From Isoetes taiwanensis (Eukaryota; Streptophyta; Lycopodiopsida; Isoetales; Isoetaceae): a stretch of 64,000 bases of DNA. The stretch lies in contig JAJEKV010000070.1 in assembly GCA_021234155.1 (NCBI GenBank), forward strand, positions 4,742,754-4,806,753, read 5' to 3'. The translations under genes and the position numbers were made by a program. Positions 10,211-21,051 of this stretch are shown here, in pieces (position 1 is the first letter of the stretch; every line of letters starts with the position of its first letter). Under the pieces are notes generated by a model that was not told the origin of the DNA, searched no databases, and saw nothing but the letters and a program-made list of their open reading frames with translations.

Positions 10211-12400
10211 GTATTTAATTAAAGTGGGACAAATCTTGAATTTTGGGACTCGGACTGAAAATGGGACTCATATTGACATCAAAAAACTCCACATCATATA
10301 ACATGGTTGAGATCATGGTTCATAATATTTTCTTGTAATGATCCCTCAAATAAATAGTTGAGAAAGCTGCTAGGTTTTAAGAGGATATAACCCGGACTTG
10401 AAGGGGAAAAATTTTCAAAAGGGCCAAGAAGGAAAAAGGGAAAAGGGGGGAAGAAGGCTTGGAACAAGGGGCAAGGGAGAAAAGGGGGAAAAAGGGACAG
10501 GAAAAAAGGAAAGATCTAAAGGGTAAAAGAAAAGTGGGAGGGGCAAGGGAAAACTGAAAGGTGAAGAGGAAAGGGAAGGGAAAAGGGGAAAGCCAAAAAA
10601 TAAGAGGGAACATATGCATTGGGGTTAAAATACATATTATCAAAATATAATCAATAATTAATTTAATTAATTATAAATAATTTAATTAAAATGATAATTA
10701 AATAAATAACCAATAAAAAAATATAAGACCATTCTCCTCTTCTGGGAAAAGTCGAACATGGAAACTATAAATCCCTCATTGTTCTCTTCTCCACTAAAAA
10801 GTCGAAGGGAATAGCAACCTCTGTCTGAGAATGATAGAAAGGGGGTTTGTCATAGGGGCCAAAAAATTTCTCCATTTCCTCCATACACATACCCATGGAA
10901 AAATCCACCCAGCCAATCCGGAAAGGAAAAGAAAATCCAAAACTCCATAGGGTTAGGCCACGTAAAAAAAAAAAAAAAGAAAAAGAATCTGAAGAAGGCT
11001 GGGAAAAGTCAAAGGAAAGGGGAGGCCCGAAAAGCGGTCCAAAGGGCTCCAAGGCGAAAGCCGCCAGGAAAAGAAAATGAAAAAGGCTCCTCGAAAGCCA
11101 AATCCGATAGCTCAAGATAATACCGCGAGAAAATAGGAAAAAAAATTAACTACAAAAGGTTCGGTTTTGCAACCGGAAAGAAGCCCGATTCCAGGGTCCC
11201 ATAGATGTCGGGTGAAATCCGAATGCTCTCCCTTGCCAGTAAAAAAAAGGGCTTTGATTTCATCATCTAAATTTGACATATCCATACAAATAAACACTAG
11301 TCATCTTTTAAAGAGAAAAGGAATGGAGGCAGCCCAAGGAAAAGGTCCACTCGTTGCATCCTGCGGCCAAGAGGTTTTCGGAAAGTCCACAAATGAAGGA
11401 AAAGAAAGAAAAAATCATATTCTTAAAGGAAAAAAGGAAACTAAAAATTATCTTATAGCTGGAAAGAAGGCCCCTCCTCAAAAAGAGGGAATTCAAATCT
11501 TATGCAGAAGAGGGTGAGGCTCCCTTACATAAGCTACAACGGTGAAAAAGGCTAGCTCCCATCCCGGAAGCGCCCTCACCTTCCCTTTTACTTGAGAAAC
11601 CAATTGAGAAAAAGGGAAAAAAGGCATTACTAGACAATGGGAGGGTGGGAGGAAGAATACCCTAAAGCCCGCCGAAAAAAAGGAAAGGGAAAAAGGATAA
11701 GGAGAAGAGGAAGGATCATTCTTTACCGCCAAACAACCTTTGCTATACAAAAGGGAAAAGGTCTTGCATGGCCCCTCTAAATAAAAAAGGGGTAAAAAAT
11801 TAGTGTGTAAGAAAATGAGAAAAAAAGGATATGTTCCAGCAAGAGAAGGGAAAGCCTAGCAAATGATAGGCTTGGTTTCAATTAATTAAATTTATAAAAA
11901 ATGAGTCCAAGCTAAATTAATTGATCATCCAACTCTTGGATACCAAACCCTTTGGGCAATTGAGAGTGAAACCCAAGCCCACATATTGCCAAATAGCAAC
12001 TATCGACTGTTGAGAATGATTGTCCAACATCAAGAGCTTGATTTTTGGGTCAAATAACCACAAGTCATCTTCCTAGCATATCAACAAAGAGCCCATAAGA
12101 CGTCAATGGACTACTAGTAGTAACTATGGCATTATCTCTTTGGCGTTGGGAGTAAGTCAAAAAGGACAAATGAACTCTAATCTCAAAGGTATGTACCAAA
12201 GTTTAAAATTCAAACATGAAAAAAAAAGGGGGTATTTGAAAAAAAGGGTAAAATAATCGTTGAAAAAAGAAATTGTAAAATAAATGATTTTAAAATTCAA
12301 GCATAAAAAAAAAAGTGGAGGGGAATTAGAAAAAAAGGGTAAAATAATACATTAAAAAGGTGTAAAATAAATGCTAATAATATGGGATTATATTTTAACA
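10210..12400. other. Purine-rich and AT-rich DNA without a recognisable gene
   Basis: Positions 10400-10610 are polypurine, 10630-10720 are AT-rich, and 10750-11860 are purine-rich with mixed sequence. Positions 10895-11080 (plus) and 10765-11115 (minus) have open frames that I do not recognise and that are biased by the purine content. Positions 12220-12360 contain two diverged copies of an A-rich segment (GGGTAAAATAAT). Array remnants lie at 11950-12130. Confidence 0.5.
12040..12130. repeat. Mosaic tRNA-array spacer remnant
   Basis: The stretch at about 12047-12090 (TCTTCCTAGCATATCAACAA) matches the minus-oriented array spacer. It is followed directly by CCCATAAGACG...GACTACTAGTAGTAACT, the same spacer in opposite orientation. 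The two blocks belong to spacer parts ~300 bp apart in a normal unit. Confidence 0.7.
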
Positions 12401-14131
12401 CTAGTAATAGTGCCAATTAGAAGTCTTTGAACAAATGTTAAGGAACATTTGTGGATGGAAACCTATTGACTCAGGACTCATTTTTTTATACATCTAATAT
12501 AATAGAAAATCAATCCATCATTGCTAGGCTATAAGAGGTTTTGTGCATTTGATAACCTTCCTGATTGCTCTATCATGCATATCTTTTTTTTCTCATTTTT
12601 CTTTCGCTTTCTTTTTCCTTTTCTTATTTTCCCTTTCATTTACTTTTCTCCTTCTCTCTCTTTTTTTTTTTTTTACCCTCTTCTCCCTCCTCTTTTTTCT
12701 TCCTTTTCTCCTTCTCATTTTCCTTTCCTTTCCCTTTTTTTTGGCTTTGCTTTTTCCTTCCCTTTTCACCTTTCTCCACCCTTCCCATTTTTCTCATGAT
12801 CTTTTTTTTTAATTTCCTTTTCCCATTCCTTTTTATGCTTTTCTCTTTTCCCTTCCTTTTCTCATGCCCTTTTTTGCATTCCCTTTTCCCCACCTTTTTT
12901 TTTTTTTTCTTCCTCTCCTCACCCTCTTCTTCTTTATCTCATGTCTCTTTTTCCATTTTCCTTTCCATTTGCCTTTTTTTCCTTTCCTTTTTGGTAGCCT
13001 CCTTTTTTCCTTTTCCCTTTCCTTCTTTTTCATCATTTCCCCACCCTTTCCATTTTCAGGAGCCCTTTTCCTCTTTCCTTTTCTCTTTCCTTTCCTTTTC
13101 CCTTTCCCTTTCCCCTTTCCTTTCCCTTTCCCTTTCCCTTTCTTTTTCCTTTTCCTTTTCCCTTTTCCCATGTATTTTTCCATTCCCTTTTTTTCCACTT
13201 TTTTTTTTGCCTTTTCTTCCACCTTTCCTTACCCTCTTCCCCTTTTCCCCGTCCTATTCCTCTTTTTCTTTTTTCTTTTCCTTTCCCCATGCTCTTTTTC
13301 CCTTTATTTTACCCTTTTCCTCACCCTTTCCCTCTTCCAGTTTTTCCATGCCCTTTTTTCCCTTCCTTGATTTCCATTTTCCCTCCTTATTCCTCGTGTT
13401 CTTTTTTCTTTCCCTTTCCTTTTCTTAAACATTTCCTTTTTCCTTTTCCTTCTTTTTCATCCTTTTCTCTTTTCCATGCCCTTTTCATACGTGTCCTTTC
13501 CACCCTTTTTTTCCTTCTCTCTTTTTCTTTCCATTTTCCCACATTTTTTCCATTCCATTTTTCCACCTTTTTCACATGCCCTTTTTCCTCCTTTTCCCAC
13601 CCTCTTCTCCTTTTCCCTTTTCCTCTTTTCCTATTCCATGTTTCCTGGCAAATTTTTGCTTTTCGCTTTTTCCTTTGCCCTTTTTCCATCTCTTTTTCCC
13701 TTTCTTTTTTTTCCTTTCCTCCCCTTTTCCTCTTCTTGTGCCACTTTCTCCTTCCTCTCTCATTTCCCTCTTTAAAATCCTCATGCCCTTTTCCCTTTTT
13801 CCTCCTTTTTCCTTTTTTTCCTTTCTTTTTAATCCATGCCCTTTTTTTTGCTCTCACCATTCTTATCTTCCCCTTTTTATGCTTTAGTCACCCTTTTTAA
13901 ACGGCCGTCTTCACATTTTTCCGTGTTTCCCTTTTACAAAGCCTTTTTTTCCTCTCACTTTGCCCTTTTCTCTTGCCATTTTTTACTTTCCTCTTAAGAG
14001 ATCGCATGGCCAATCATGGTGGTGGGAAGTTGTCTCACAATCTCGAGGTTCAAATGCAATCAGGCCATCTCAACTATCTAAATTAGGGTTTGATGCAAGA
14101 CATAGTAATCTAAAAAGTTTATAATATAGGA
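12401..14131 (-). mobile_element. Helitron with polypyrimidine tract
   Basis: CTAG at 12401-12404 (CTAGTAATAGTGCC) is the degenerate 3' end; the hairpin is lost. The 5' end is the minus-strand TCCTATATTATAAAC terminus ending at 14131. The internal order is GGATGGAAACCTATTGACTC, then the tract, then CTTAAGAGATCG..., then AAATTAGGGTTTGATG. This matches the Helitrons at 2238, 9065 and 14132. Confidence 0.7.
12570..13990 (+). repeat. Degenerate polypyrimidine tract
   Basis: About 1.4 kb of C/T with CCATGCCC words. It is bounded by ATCATGCATATC on the left and CTCTTAAGAGATCG on the right. All frames across it (up to 287 residues) are low-complexity. Confidence 0.9.
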
Positions 14132-14319
14132 CTAATTTTAATAACAATGCCCAAGGTTTCTTTGGATAAAATGTTAAAACATTTTGTGGATGGAAAACTA
14201 TTCAGAAGTAACCAAAGAGTCCATCATATCCTAGGGAAATAAGAGGTTTTTGTGCATTTGAAACCTTCCCAAGCTCTAAAACAACCAAGAGGGCTTTCCT
14301 CATTTTCTTACAAGGAAAT

Positions 14320-15870
14320 TTTTCCCTTTTCTTATTTTTTCAAAAAATTTACTTTTCTCCTTCTCTTTTTTTTTTTTTTTTTCTTTTACCCCTCTTCTCC
14401 CTCCTCTTTTCCTTCCTTTTCTCCTTCTCATTTTTCCCTTTCCCTTTTCCTTTTTTGTGGCTTTTTTCCTTCACTTTTCACCTTTCTCCACCCTTCCATT
14501 TTTCTCATGCTCTTTTTCCCTTTCTTTTCCCATTCCTTTTTTGCTTTTCTCTTTTCCCTTCCCTTTTCTCAAGGCCCTTTTTGCATTCCTTTTCCCCACC
14601 TTTTTTTTATGTTTTCTTCCTCCTCCTCACCCTCTTCTTCTTTATCAACAAAGTCTCAAAAGGGATTTTTCCCAGGAGCCTTCTTCCTTTTTCTCATGCC
14701 TTTTTCCTTTCCTTCCCCCCTTTCCGCCTCCTTTTTCTTTTCCCTTTCCTTCTTTTTTTTCATTTTTCCCCAAAGGAAAGGGAACAGAAAAGGGGCAAAT
14801 GCCAACATCTCTTTCCTTCCCAACTTCTTTTCTCTTTCCTTTCCTTTTCCATTTCCTTTTCCCCTTTTCCCATGTATTTTCCATTCCTTTTTTCCATTTT
14901 TTTTTGCTTTTCTTCCGCCTTTCCCTACCCTCTTCCCCTTTTCCCCATCCCTATTCCCCTTTTTTTTTCTTTTTTTTTTTTTTTTCCATTCCCTCTTTTT
15001 TCCTTTATTTTTACCCTTTCCTCACCCTTACCCTCTTCTTGTTTTTTTTTAAATGCCTTTTTCCCTTCCTCTTTTCCATTTTCCCTCCTTATTCCTCGTG
15101 TTCTTCTTTTTCTTTCCCTTTCCCCTTCAGCCTCCCATTTCCTTTTCCTTTTCCTTCTTTTTTTTCATCCTTTTCTCTTTTCCATGCCCTTTTCCTCTTT
15201 CCACCCTTTTTTTTCTTCTCTCTTTTTCTTTTCCATTTTCCAAAATTTTTTTCCATTCCATTTTTCCACCTTTTTCACATGCCCTTTTCCTCCTTTTCCC
15301 ACCCTCTTCCCTTTTTCCCTTTTCCTCTTTTCCTAATCCATGTTTTTACTCACTTCTTTTTTTTTGCTTTTTACTTTTCCTTTTCCCTTTTCCAACCATC
15401 TCTTTTTCCCTTTCTTTTTCCTTTCCTCACCCTTTTTCCTCTTCTCGTGCCACTTTCTCCTTCCTCTCTCATTTCCCTCTCCCTTTTCCTCATGCCCTTT
15501 TCCCTTTTTGCCTCCTTTTTCCTTCTTCCTTCCCTTTCCTATTTTTCCATGCCCTTTTTCCTTCTCTCCATCATTCTTATCTTCCCTTTTTCCCTTTGGG
15601 AAGAACAGTTTCATTGGGAAACAAGGATGTGAAAAAAGAAAGTTGCCCTTTTTTCTTCCTTTTTTCCTCTCTTCCACTTTTCTTTTCCCTTATTTGTCCT
15701 CCACCCTTTCCCCTTTTCCTTTTCATAGTGTCCTTTTTTCCTTCCTTTTCTCCATTTTTTTTTCTTTCCCTTTTTCGTGCTCTTTTCCCTTTCCTTTTCC
15801 TTCTCGATCTTTCCCAAAGTTCCTTTTAGTTCTAGTAACAACATATTTGCCCTTTTCTCTCCATTTTCCA
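14320..15870 (+). repeat. Degenerate polypyrimidine tract
   Basis: About 1.55 kb of C/T, interrupted near 14640-14670, 14770-14810 and 15596-15640 by short purine-containing blocks. It is closely related to the tract at 12570 (shared words in the same order, for example CCTTATTCCTCGTGTTCTT). The 391-residue frame is an artefact. Confidence 0.9.
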
Positions 15871-15907
15871 CACCCTCTTAAAGTGGGACTCGGCCCCAAT
15901 CATGGTG

Positions 15908-15936
15908 ATTAGAAGTCAAATGCCTTATCCATTATG
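15908..15936 (-). pseudogene. tRNA-Arg fragment inside a Helitron
   Basis: GATTAGAAGTCAAATGCCTT plus ATCCATTA is identical to the anticodon-to-D-loop part of the array tRNA-Arg. In the sister Helitron (about 14020-14060) the same place holds unrelated sequence. It could be a filler insertion or an assembly error. Confidence 0.7.
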
Positions 15937-16000
15937 CAATCAGGCGATCTCAACTATCTAAATTATTTTGATTTGACATAATCAAAAATTTAATATAGGA

Positions 16001-16190
16001 TGTCCCCAATTTCCTCTTTTTATGTGTGTGCTACTATCGTTCCTCTTTTTATGTACCTAACTATGCTTTGAGATTCTTGAGCCAAAAGTTACTACTTTAG
16101 TTTTGTTTGCCTTTCTCCACATATTTTGGGCAAAATGGCCCTAAAAAGCTTTATTTTATTTTTTGCATGTAGCATCATATCCTAATTTGA
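16001..16190. other. Array edge, no gene
   Basis: Contains GAGCCAAAAGTTACTACTTT near 16079, a degraded piece of array spacer. Otherwise nothing recognised. Confidence 0.5.
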
Positions 16191-16450
16191 TTTTGTCTCT
16201 TAATCCTTCTCACGACGGGATAGTACATGCTTGGGAGCAATGTAAAGATGAGGTTCATTGAAGAAAGGTCTTGAGTCAATTGCCACATCGATTGGAAAAA
16301 AAAGTAGAAGAACACCTCGTAATGCATGTTGCCAAATATCAAGAGAAGCATTATTGGGTAAAACAACCAAGTACAAGTCACTTCTTCCTAGCATATCAAT
16401 AAAGAGATTTGATGCATTTAAAATGAAACTCCTTGCATTCATTATCACTT

Positions 16451-16524
16451 TGCTTTCATTGAGAGTCGAACTCAAGACCTCCCGCTTACTAAACGGGTGC
16501 TCTAACCAACCGAGCTACAAAAGC
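16451..16524 (-). tRNA. tRNA-Thr(AGU), unit 1 Thr1
   Basis: Acceptor GCTTTTG/TGAAAGC, A box TAGCTCGGTTGG, anticodon loop TTAGTAA (AGU), T loop TTCGACT, discriminator A. One D-arm change (CCGAGC on plus). This is the reference form for Thr1. Confidence 0.95.
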
Positions 16525-16584
16525 TTCAAGACCTCAGCTTTAAAACAAAATATTATTATTACTTTCACCTCCACTTTTTTTGCA

Positions 16585-16658
16585 CACTCTCGATGGGACT
16601 CGAACCCACAATCTCTTGATTAGAAGTCAAATGCCCTTATCCATTAGGCCACGAGAGC
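16585..16658 (-). tRNA. tRNA-Arg(UCU), unit 1 Arg1
   Basis: As the consensus Arg gene, but with one extra base in the D-stem/loop (TGCCCTTATCC on plus), giving 74 nt. Confidence 0.85.
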
Positions 16659-16733
16659 CTTCCAACTTTGATTTGATAATCAACATTATAATCACAAGAC
16701 CTATCCATAGGAGTACACTGCTTCGTTTAAATA

Positions 16734-16806
16734 TGCTTTCGCTGAGAGTCGAACTCAAGACCTCCCGCTTACTAAACGGGTGCTCTAAACAATGAGCTAC
16801 CAAAGC
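16734..16806 (-). tRNA. tRNA-Thr(AGU), unit 1 Thr2
   Basis: Anticodon and T arms are intact. The D-loop is ATTGTTTA (8 nt, GG pair lost), and acceptor position 6 is mismatched (GCTTTGG against CGAAAGC). It has a weak A box, so function is doubtful. This is the reference form for Thr2. Confidence 0.75.
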
Positions 16807-16862
16807 TTCAACACCTCAGATTATAACAACATATATCACTTTCACCTCCACTTTCTTTTGCA

Positions 16863-16935
16863 CACTCTCGATGGGACTCGAACCCACAATCTCTTGATTA
16901 GAAGTCAAATGCCTTATCCATTAGGCCACGAGAGC
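16863..16935 (-). tRNA. tRNA-Arg(UCU), unit 1 Arg2
   Basis: Consensus 73 nt, identical to the plus-strand copy at 7130. Immediately upstream on the minus strand is CAAAATTGCAAG, with a CAA near position -4 as in many plant tRNA genes. Confidence 0.95.
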
Positions 16936-17372
16936 CTTGCAATTTTGATTTGATAATCAACAATATAATCACAGAACCAAGCCATATGAGTACACATCTT
17001 CCTTTTTTATATTACCTAACCAATTGAGATATAAGCCAAAAGTTACTACTAGTAGTCAAAGCCACGTCTTATGGGCAAGAAAAGATAAACGATAGATGCC
17101 GTAAATGAGTAGATATCCAAGATAATTGAATCTAAACAATCATTCTCACGTCGGTCTCTTGCTATAGCAATATGTAGATGAGGTCACGAGTCAATTGCCA
17201 CTTAAACGAAAAAAAAAATTAGTAGTGAAGAACACATCGTAATGCATGTTGCCAAATATCAAGAGAAGCATTATTGGGTAAAACAACCAAGTACAAGTCA
17301 CTTCTTCCTAGCATATCAATAAAGAGATTTGATGCATTTAGAAATGAAACTCCTTGCAAGCCATTATCACTT

Positions 17373-17446
17373 TGCTTTCATTGAGAGTCGAACTCAAGAC
17401 CTCCCGCTTACTAAACGGGTGCTCTAACCAACTGAGCTACAAAAGC
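17373..17446 (-). tRNA. tRNA-Thr(AGU), unit 2 Thr1
   Basis: Intact Thr1 with full D arm (AGTTGGTTA). Confidence 0.96.
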
Positions 17447-17504
17447 TTCAACACCTCAGTTTAAAACAAAATATTATCACTTTCACCTCCACTTTCTTTT
17501 TGCA

Positions 17505-17577
17505 CACTCTCGATGGGACTCGAACCCACAATCTCTTGATTAGAAGTCAAATGCCTTATCCATTAGGCCACGAGAGC
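17505..17577 (-). tRNA. tRNA-Arg(UCU), unit 2 Arg1
   Basis: Consensus, no change seen. Confidence 0.96.
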
Positions 17578-17652
17578 CTTCCAACTTTGATTTGATAATC
17601 AACATTATAATCACAAGACCTATCCATAGGAGTACACGGCTACGTTTAAATA

Positions 17653-17725
17653 TGCTTTTGCGAGAGTCGAACTCAAGACCTCCCGCTTACTAAACGGGTG
17701 CTCTAACCAACTGAGCTACAAAAGC
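17653..17725 (-). tRNA. tRNA-Thr(AGU), unit 2 Thr2
   Basis: Unlike other Thr2 copies it has the Thr1-type D arm and 5' acceptor (AACTGAGCTACAAAAGC on plus), which suggests conversion by Thr1. One base is missing at the acceptor/T-stem junction. Confidence 0.85.
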
Positions 17726-17783
17726 TTCAACACTTCAGTTTAAAACAAAATATTATCACTTTCACCTCTACTTTCTTTTTGCA

Positions 17784-17856
17784 CACTCTCTATGGGACTC
17801 GAACCCACAATCTCTTGATTAGAAGTCAAATGCCTTATCCATTAGGCCACGAGAGC
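17784..17856 (-). tRNA. tRNA-Arg(UCU), unit 2 Arg2
   Basis: One change at the acceptor/T-stem junction (CTCTCTATGGG on plus), otherwise consensus. Confidence 0.9.
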
Positions 17857-18333
17857 CTTGCAATTTTGATTTGATAATCAACAATATAATCACAGAACCA
17901 AGCCATATGAGTACGCATCTTCCTTTTAATATTACCTAACCAATTGAGATATAAGCCAAAAGTTACTACTAGTAGTCAAAGCCACGTCTTATGGTCAAGA
18001 AAGTTACTACTAGTAGTCAAAGCCACGTCTTATGGTCAAGAAAAGATAAACAATAGATGCCGTAAATGAGTAGATATCCAAGATAATTGAATTTAAACAA
18101 TCATTCTCACGTCGGTCTTTTGCTATAGCAATATGTAGATGAGGTTACGAATCAATTGCCACTTAAACGGAAAAAAAAATTAGTAGTCAAGAACACATCG
18201 TAATGCATGTTGCCAAATATCAAGAGAAGCATTATTGGGTAAAACAAACAAGTACAAGTCACTTCTTCCTAGCATATCAATAAAGAGATTTGATGCGTTT
18301 AGAAATGAAACTCCTTGCAGGCCATTATCACTT

Positions 18334-18407
18334 TGCTTTCATTGAGAGTCGAACTCAAGACCTCCCGCTTACTAAACGGGTGCTCTAACCAACTAAGCTA
18401 CAAAAGC
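18334..18407 (-). tRNA. tRNA-Thr(AGU), unit 3 Thr1
   Basis: One D-stem change (AACTAAGC on plus), which weakens a D-stem pair. Confidence 0.9.
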
Positions 18408-18464
18408 TTCAACACCTCAGTTTAAAACAAAGTATTATCACTTTCACCTCCACTTTCTTTTGCA

Positions 18465-18537
18465 CACTCTCGATGGGACTCGAACCCACAATCTCTTGAT
18501 TAGAAGTCAAATGCCTTATCCATTAGGCCACGAGAGC
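18465..18537 (-). tRNA. tRNA-Arg(UCU), unit 3 Arg1
   Basis: Consensus. Confidence 0.96.
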
Positions 18538-18612
18538 CTTCCAACTTTGATTTGATAATCAACATTATAATCACAAGACCTATCCATAGGAGTACACGGC
18601 TTCGTTTAAATA

Positions 18613-18685
18613 TGCTTTCGCTGAGAGTCGAACTCAAGACCTCCCGCTTACTAAACGGGTGCTCTAAACAATGAGCTACCAAAGC
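18613..18685 (-). tRNA. tRNA-Thr(AGU), unit 3 Thr2
   Basis: Thr2 form with 8-nt D-loop lacking GG. Confidence 0.75.
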
Positions 18686-18741
18686 TTCAACACCTCAGAT
18701 TATAACAACATATATCACTTTCACCTCCACTTTCTTTTGCA

Positions 18742-18814
18742 CACTCTCGATGGGACTCGAACCCACAATCTCTTGATTAGAAGTCAAATGCCTTATCCAT
18801 TAGGCCACGAGAGC
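18742..18814 (-). tRNA. tRNA-Arg(UCU), unit 3 Arg2
   Basis: Consensus. The spacer next to it lacks ~55 bp (GAGCC joins CATATGAGTAC directly), so this unit is 870 bp. Confidence 0.95.
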
Positions 18815-19203
18815 CATATGAGTACACATCTTCCTTTTAATATTACCTAACCAATTGAGATATAAGCCAAAAGTTACTACTAGTAGTCAAAGCCACGTCT
18901 TATGGGCAAGAAAAGATAAACGATAGATGCCGTAAATGAGTAGATATCCAAGATAATTGAATCTAAACAATCATTCTCACGTCGGTCTCTTGCTATAGCA
19001 ATATGTAGATGAGGTCACGAGTCAATTGCCACTTAAACGAAAAAAAAAATTAGTAGTGAAGAACACATCGTAATGCATGTTGCCAAATATCAAGAGAAGC
19101 ATTATTGGGTAAAACAACCAAGTACAAGTCACTTCTTCCTAGCATATCAATAAAGAGATTTGATGCATTTAGAAATGAAACTCCTTGCAGGCCATTATCA
19201 CTT

Positions 19204-19277
19204 TGCTTTCATTGAGAGTCGAACTCAAGACCTCCCGCTTACTAAACGAGTGCTCTAACCAACTAAGCTACAAAAGC
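19204..19277 (-). tRNA. tRNA-Thr(AGU), unit 4 Thr1
   Basis: Two changes: D stem (AACTAAGC) and anticodon stem (AAACGAGTG on plus). Confidence 0.85.
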
Positions 19278-19335
19278 TTCAACACCTCAGTTTAAAACAA
19301 AATATTATCACTTTCACCTCCACTTTCTTTTTGCA

Positions 19336-19408
19336 CACTCTCGATGGGACTCGAACCCACAATCTCTTGATTAGAAGTCAAATGCCTTATCCATTAGGCC
19401 ACGAGAGC
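19336..19408 (-). tRNA. tRNA-Arg(UCU), unit 4 Arg1
   Basis: Consensus. Confidence 0.96.
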
Positions 19409-19483
19409 CTTCCAACTTTGATTTGATAATCAACATTATAATCACAAGACCTATCCATAGGAGTACACGGCTTCGTTTAAATA

Positions 19484-19556
19484 TGCTTTCGCTGAGAGTC
19501 GAACTCAAGACCTCCCGCTTACTAAACGGGTGCTCTAAACAATGAGCTACCAAAGC
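19484..19556 (-). tRNA. tRNA-Thr(AGU), unit 4 Thr2
   Basis: Thr2 form with 8-nt D-loop. Confidence 0.75.
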
Positions 19557-19612
19557 TTCAACACCTCAAATTATAACAACATATATCACTTTCACCTCCA
19601 CTTTTTTTTGCA

Positions 19613-19685
19613 CACTCTCGATGGGACTCGAACCCACAATCTCTTGATTAGAAGTCAAATGCCTTATCCATTAGGCCACGAGAGC
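19613..19685 (-). tRNA. tRNA-Arg(UCU), unit 4 Arg2
   Basis: Consensus. Confidence 0.96.
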
Positions 19686-20129
19686 CTTGCAATTTTGATT
19701 TGATAATCAACAATATAATCACAGAACCAAGCCATATGAGTACGCATCTTCCTTTTAATATTACCTAACCAATTGAGATATAAGCCAAAAGTTACTACTA
19801 GTAGTCAAAGCCACGTCTTATGGGCAAGAAAAGATAAACGATAGATGCCGTAAATGAGTAGATATCCAAGATAATTGAATCTAAACAATCATTCTCACGT
19901 CGGTCTCTTGCTATAGCAATATGTAGATGAGGTCAAAATGAAGTCAATTGCCACTTAAACAAAAAAAAAAAAAAAAATTGTAGTGAAGAACACATCGTAA
20001 TGCATGTTGCCAAATATCAAGAGAAGCATTATTGGGTAAAACAACCAAGTACAAGTCACTTCTTCCTAGCATATCAATAAAGACATTTGATGCATGAAAA
20101 ATGAAACTCCTTGCAGGCCATTATCACTT

Positions 20130-20203
20130 TGCTTTCATTGAGAGTCGAACTCAAGACCTCCCGCTTACTAAACGGGTGCTCTAACCAACTGAGCTACAAA
20201 AGC
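20130..20203 (-). tRNA. tRNA-Thr(AGU), unit 5 Thr1
   Basis: Intact Thr1. Confidence 0.96.
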
Positions 20204-20261
20204 TTCAACACCTCAGCTTAAAACAAACTATTATTACTTTCACCTCCACTTTCTTTTTGCA

Positions 20262-20334
20262 CACTCTCGATGGGACTCGAACCCACAATCTCTTGATTAG
20301 AAGTCAAATGCCTTATCCATTAGGCCACGAGAGC
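20262..20334 (-). tRNA. tRNA-Arg(UCU), unit 5 Arg1
   Basis: Consensus. Confidence 0.96.
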
Positions 20335-20409
20335 CTTCCAACTTTGATTTGATAATCAACATTATAATCACAAGACCTATCCATAGGAGTACACGGCTAC
20401 GTTTAAATA

Positions 20410-20482
20410 TGCTTTCGCTGAGAGTCGAACTCAAGACCTCCCCGCTACTAAACGGGTGCTCTAAACAATGAGCTACCATAGC
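20410..20482 (-). pseudogene. tRNA-Thr, unit 5 Thr2, degenerate
   Basis: Anticodon arm altered (CCCCGCTACTAAACG on plus), 5' acceptor altered (ACCATAGC), D-loop GG absent. Confidence 0.7.
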
Positions 20483-20539
20483 TTCAACACCTCAAATTAT
20501 AACAACATATATCACTTTCACCTCCACTTTCTTTTTGCA

Positions 20540-20609
20540 CACTCTCGATGGGACTCGAACCCACAATCTTTGATTAGAAGTCAAATGCCTTATCCATTAG
20601 GCCACGAGC
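20540..20609 (-). pseudogene. tRNA-Arg, unit 5 Arg2, degenerate
   Basis: Acceptor shortened by two bases (CCACGAGCC on plus), with a deletion at the variable/anticodon boundary (AATCTTTGATT). Confidence 0.75.
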
Positions 20610-21051
20610 CTTGCAATTTTGATTTGATAATCAACAATATAATCACAGAACCAAGCCATATGAGTACGCATCTTCCTTTTAATATTACCTAACCAATTGA
20701 GATATAAGCCAAAAGTTACTACTAGTAGTCAAAGCCACGTCTTATGGGCAAGAAAAGATAAACGATAGATGCCGTAAATGAGTAGATATCCAAGATAATT
20801 GAATCTAAACAATCATTCTCACGCCGGGTCTCTTTGCTATAGCAATATGTAGATGAGGTCACGAAATAATTGCCACTTAAACGAAAAAAAAAAAAATTAG
20901 TAGTGAAGAACACATCGTAAATGCATGTTGCCAAATATCAAGAGAAGCATTATTTGGTAAAACAACCAAGTACAAGTCACTTCTTCCTAGCATATCAATA
21001 AAGAGATTTGATGCATTTAGAAATGAAACTCCTTGCAAGCCATTATCACTT

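Larger units (their letters stand above)
14132..16000 (-). mobile_element. Helitron with polypyrimidine tract, abutting the previous one
   Basis: It starts exactly where the previous copy ends: ATATAGGA|CTAATTTTAATAAC. CTAA fits the CTRR terminus. The hairpin GCCCAAGG...CTTTGG is degenerate. The 5' end is AATATAGGA at 16000 followed by T. It carries the tract at 14320-15870. Near 15908-15936 it contains an intruding block identical to part of tRNA-Arg. Confidence 0.65.

Noticed and set aside
10765-11297. Possible retroelement gene fragments on the minus strand
   Set aside because: The frames (for example SNLDDEIKALFFTGKGEHSD) are not recognised and the composition is purine-biased; no support for a named family.
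12106-12120. CTAG near 12108 as a Helitron end
   Set aside because: It is part of the array spacer word GACTACTAGTAGTAACT found in every unit, and has no hairpin.
12565-15829. Frames of 258-391 residues in the 12.6-15.9 kb tracts
   Set aside because: Same low-complexity cause; overlapping frames in the same stretch are equally open.
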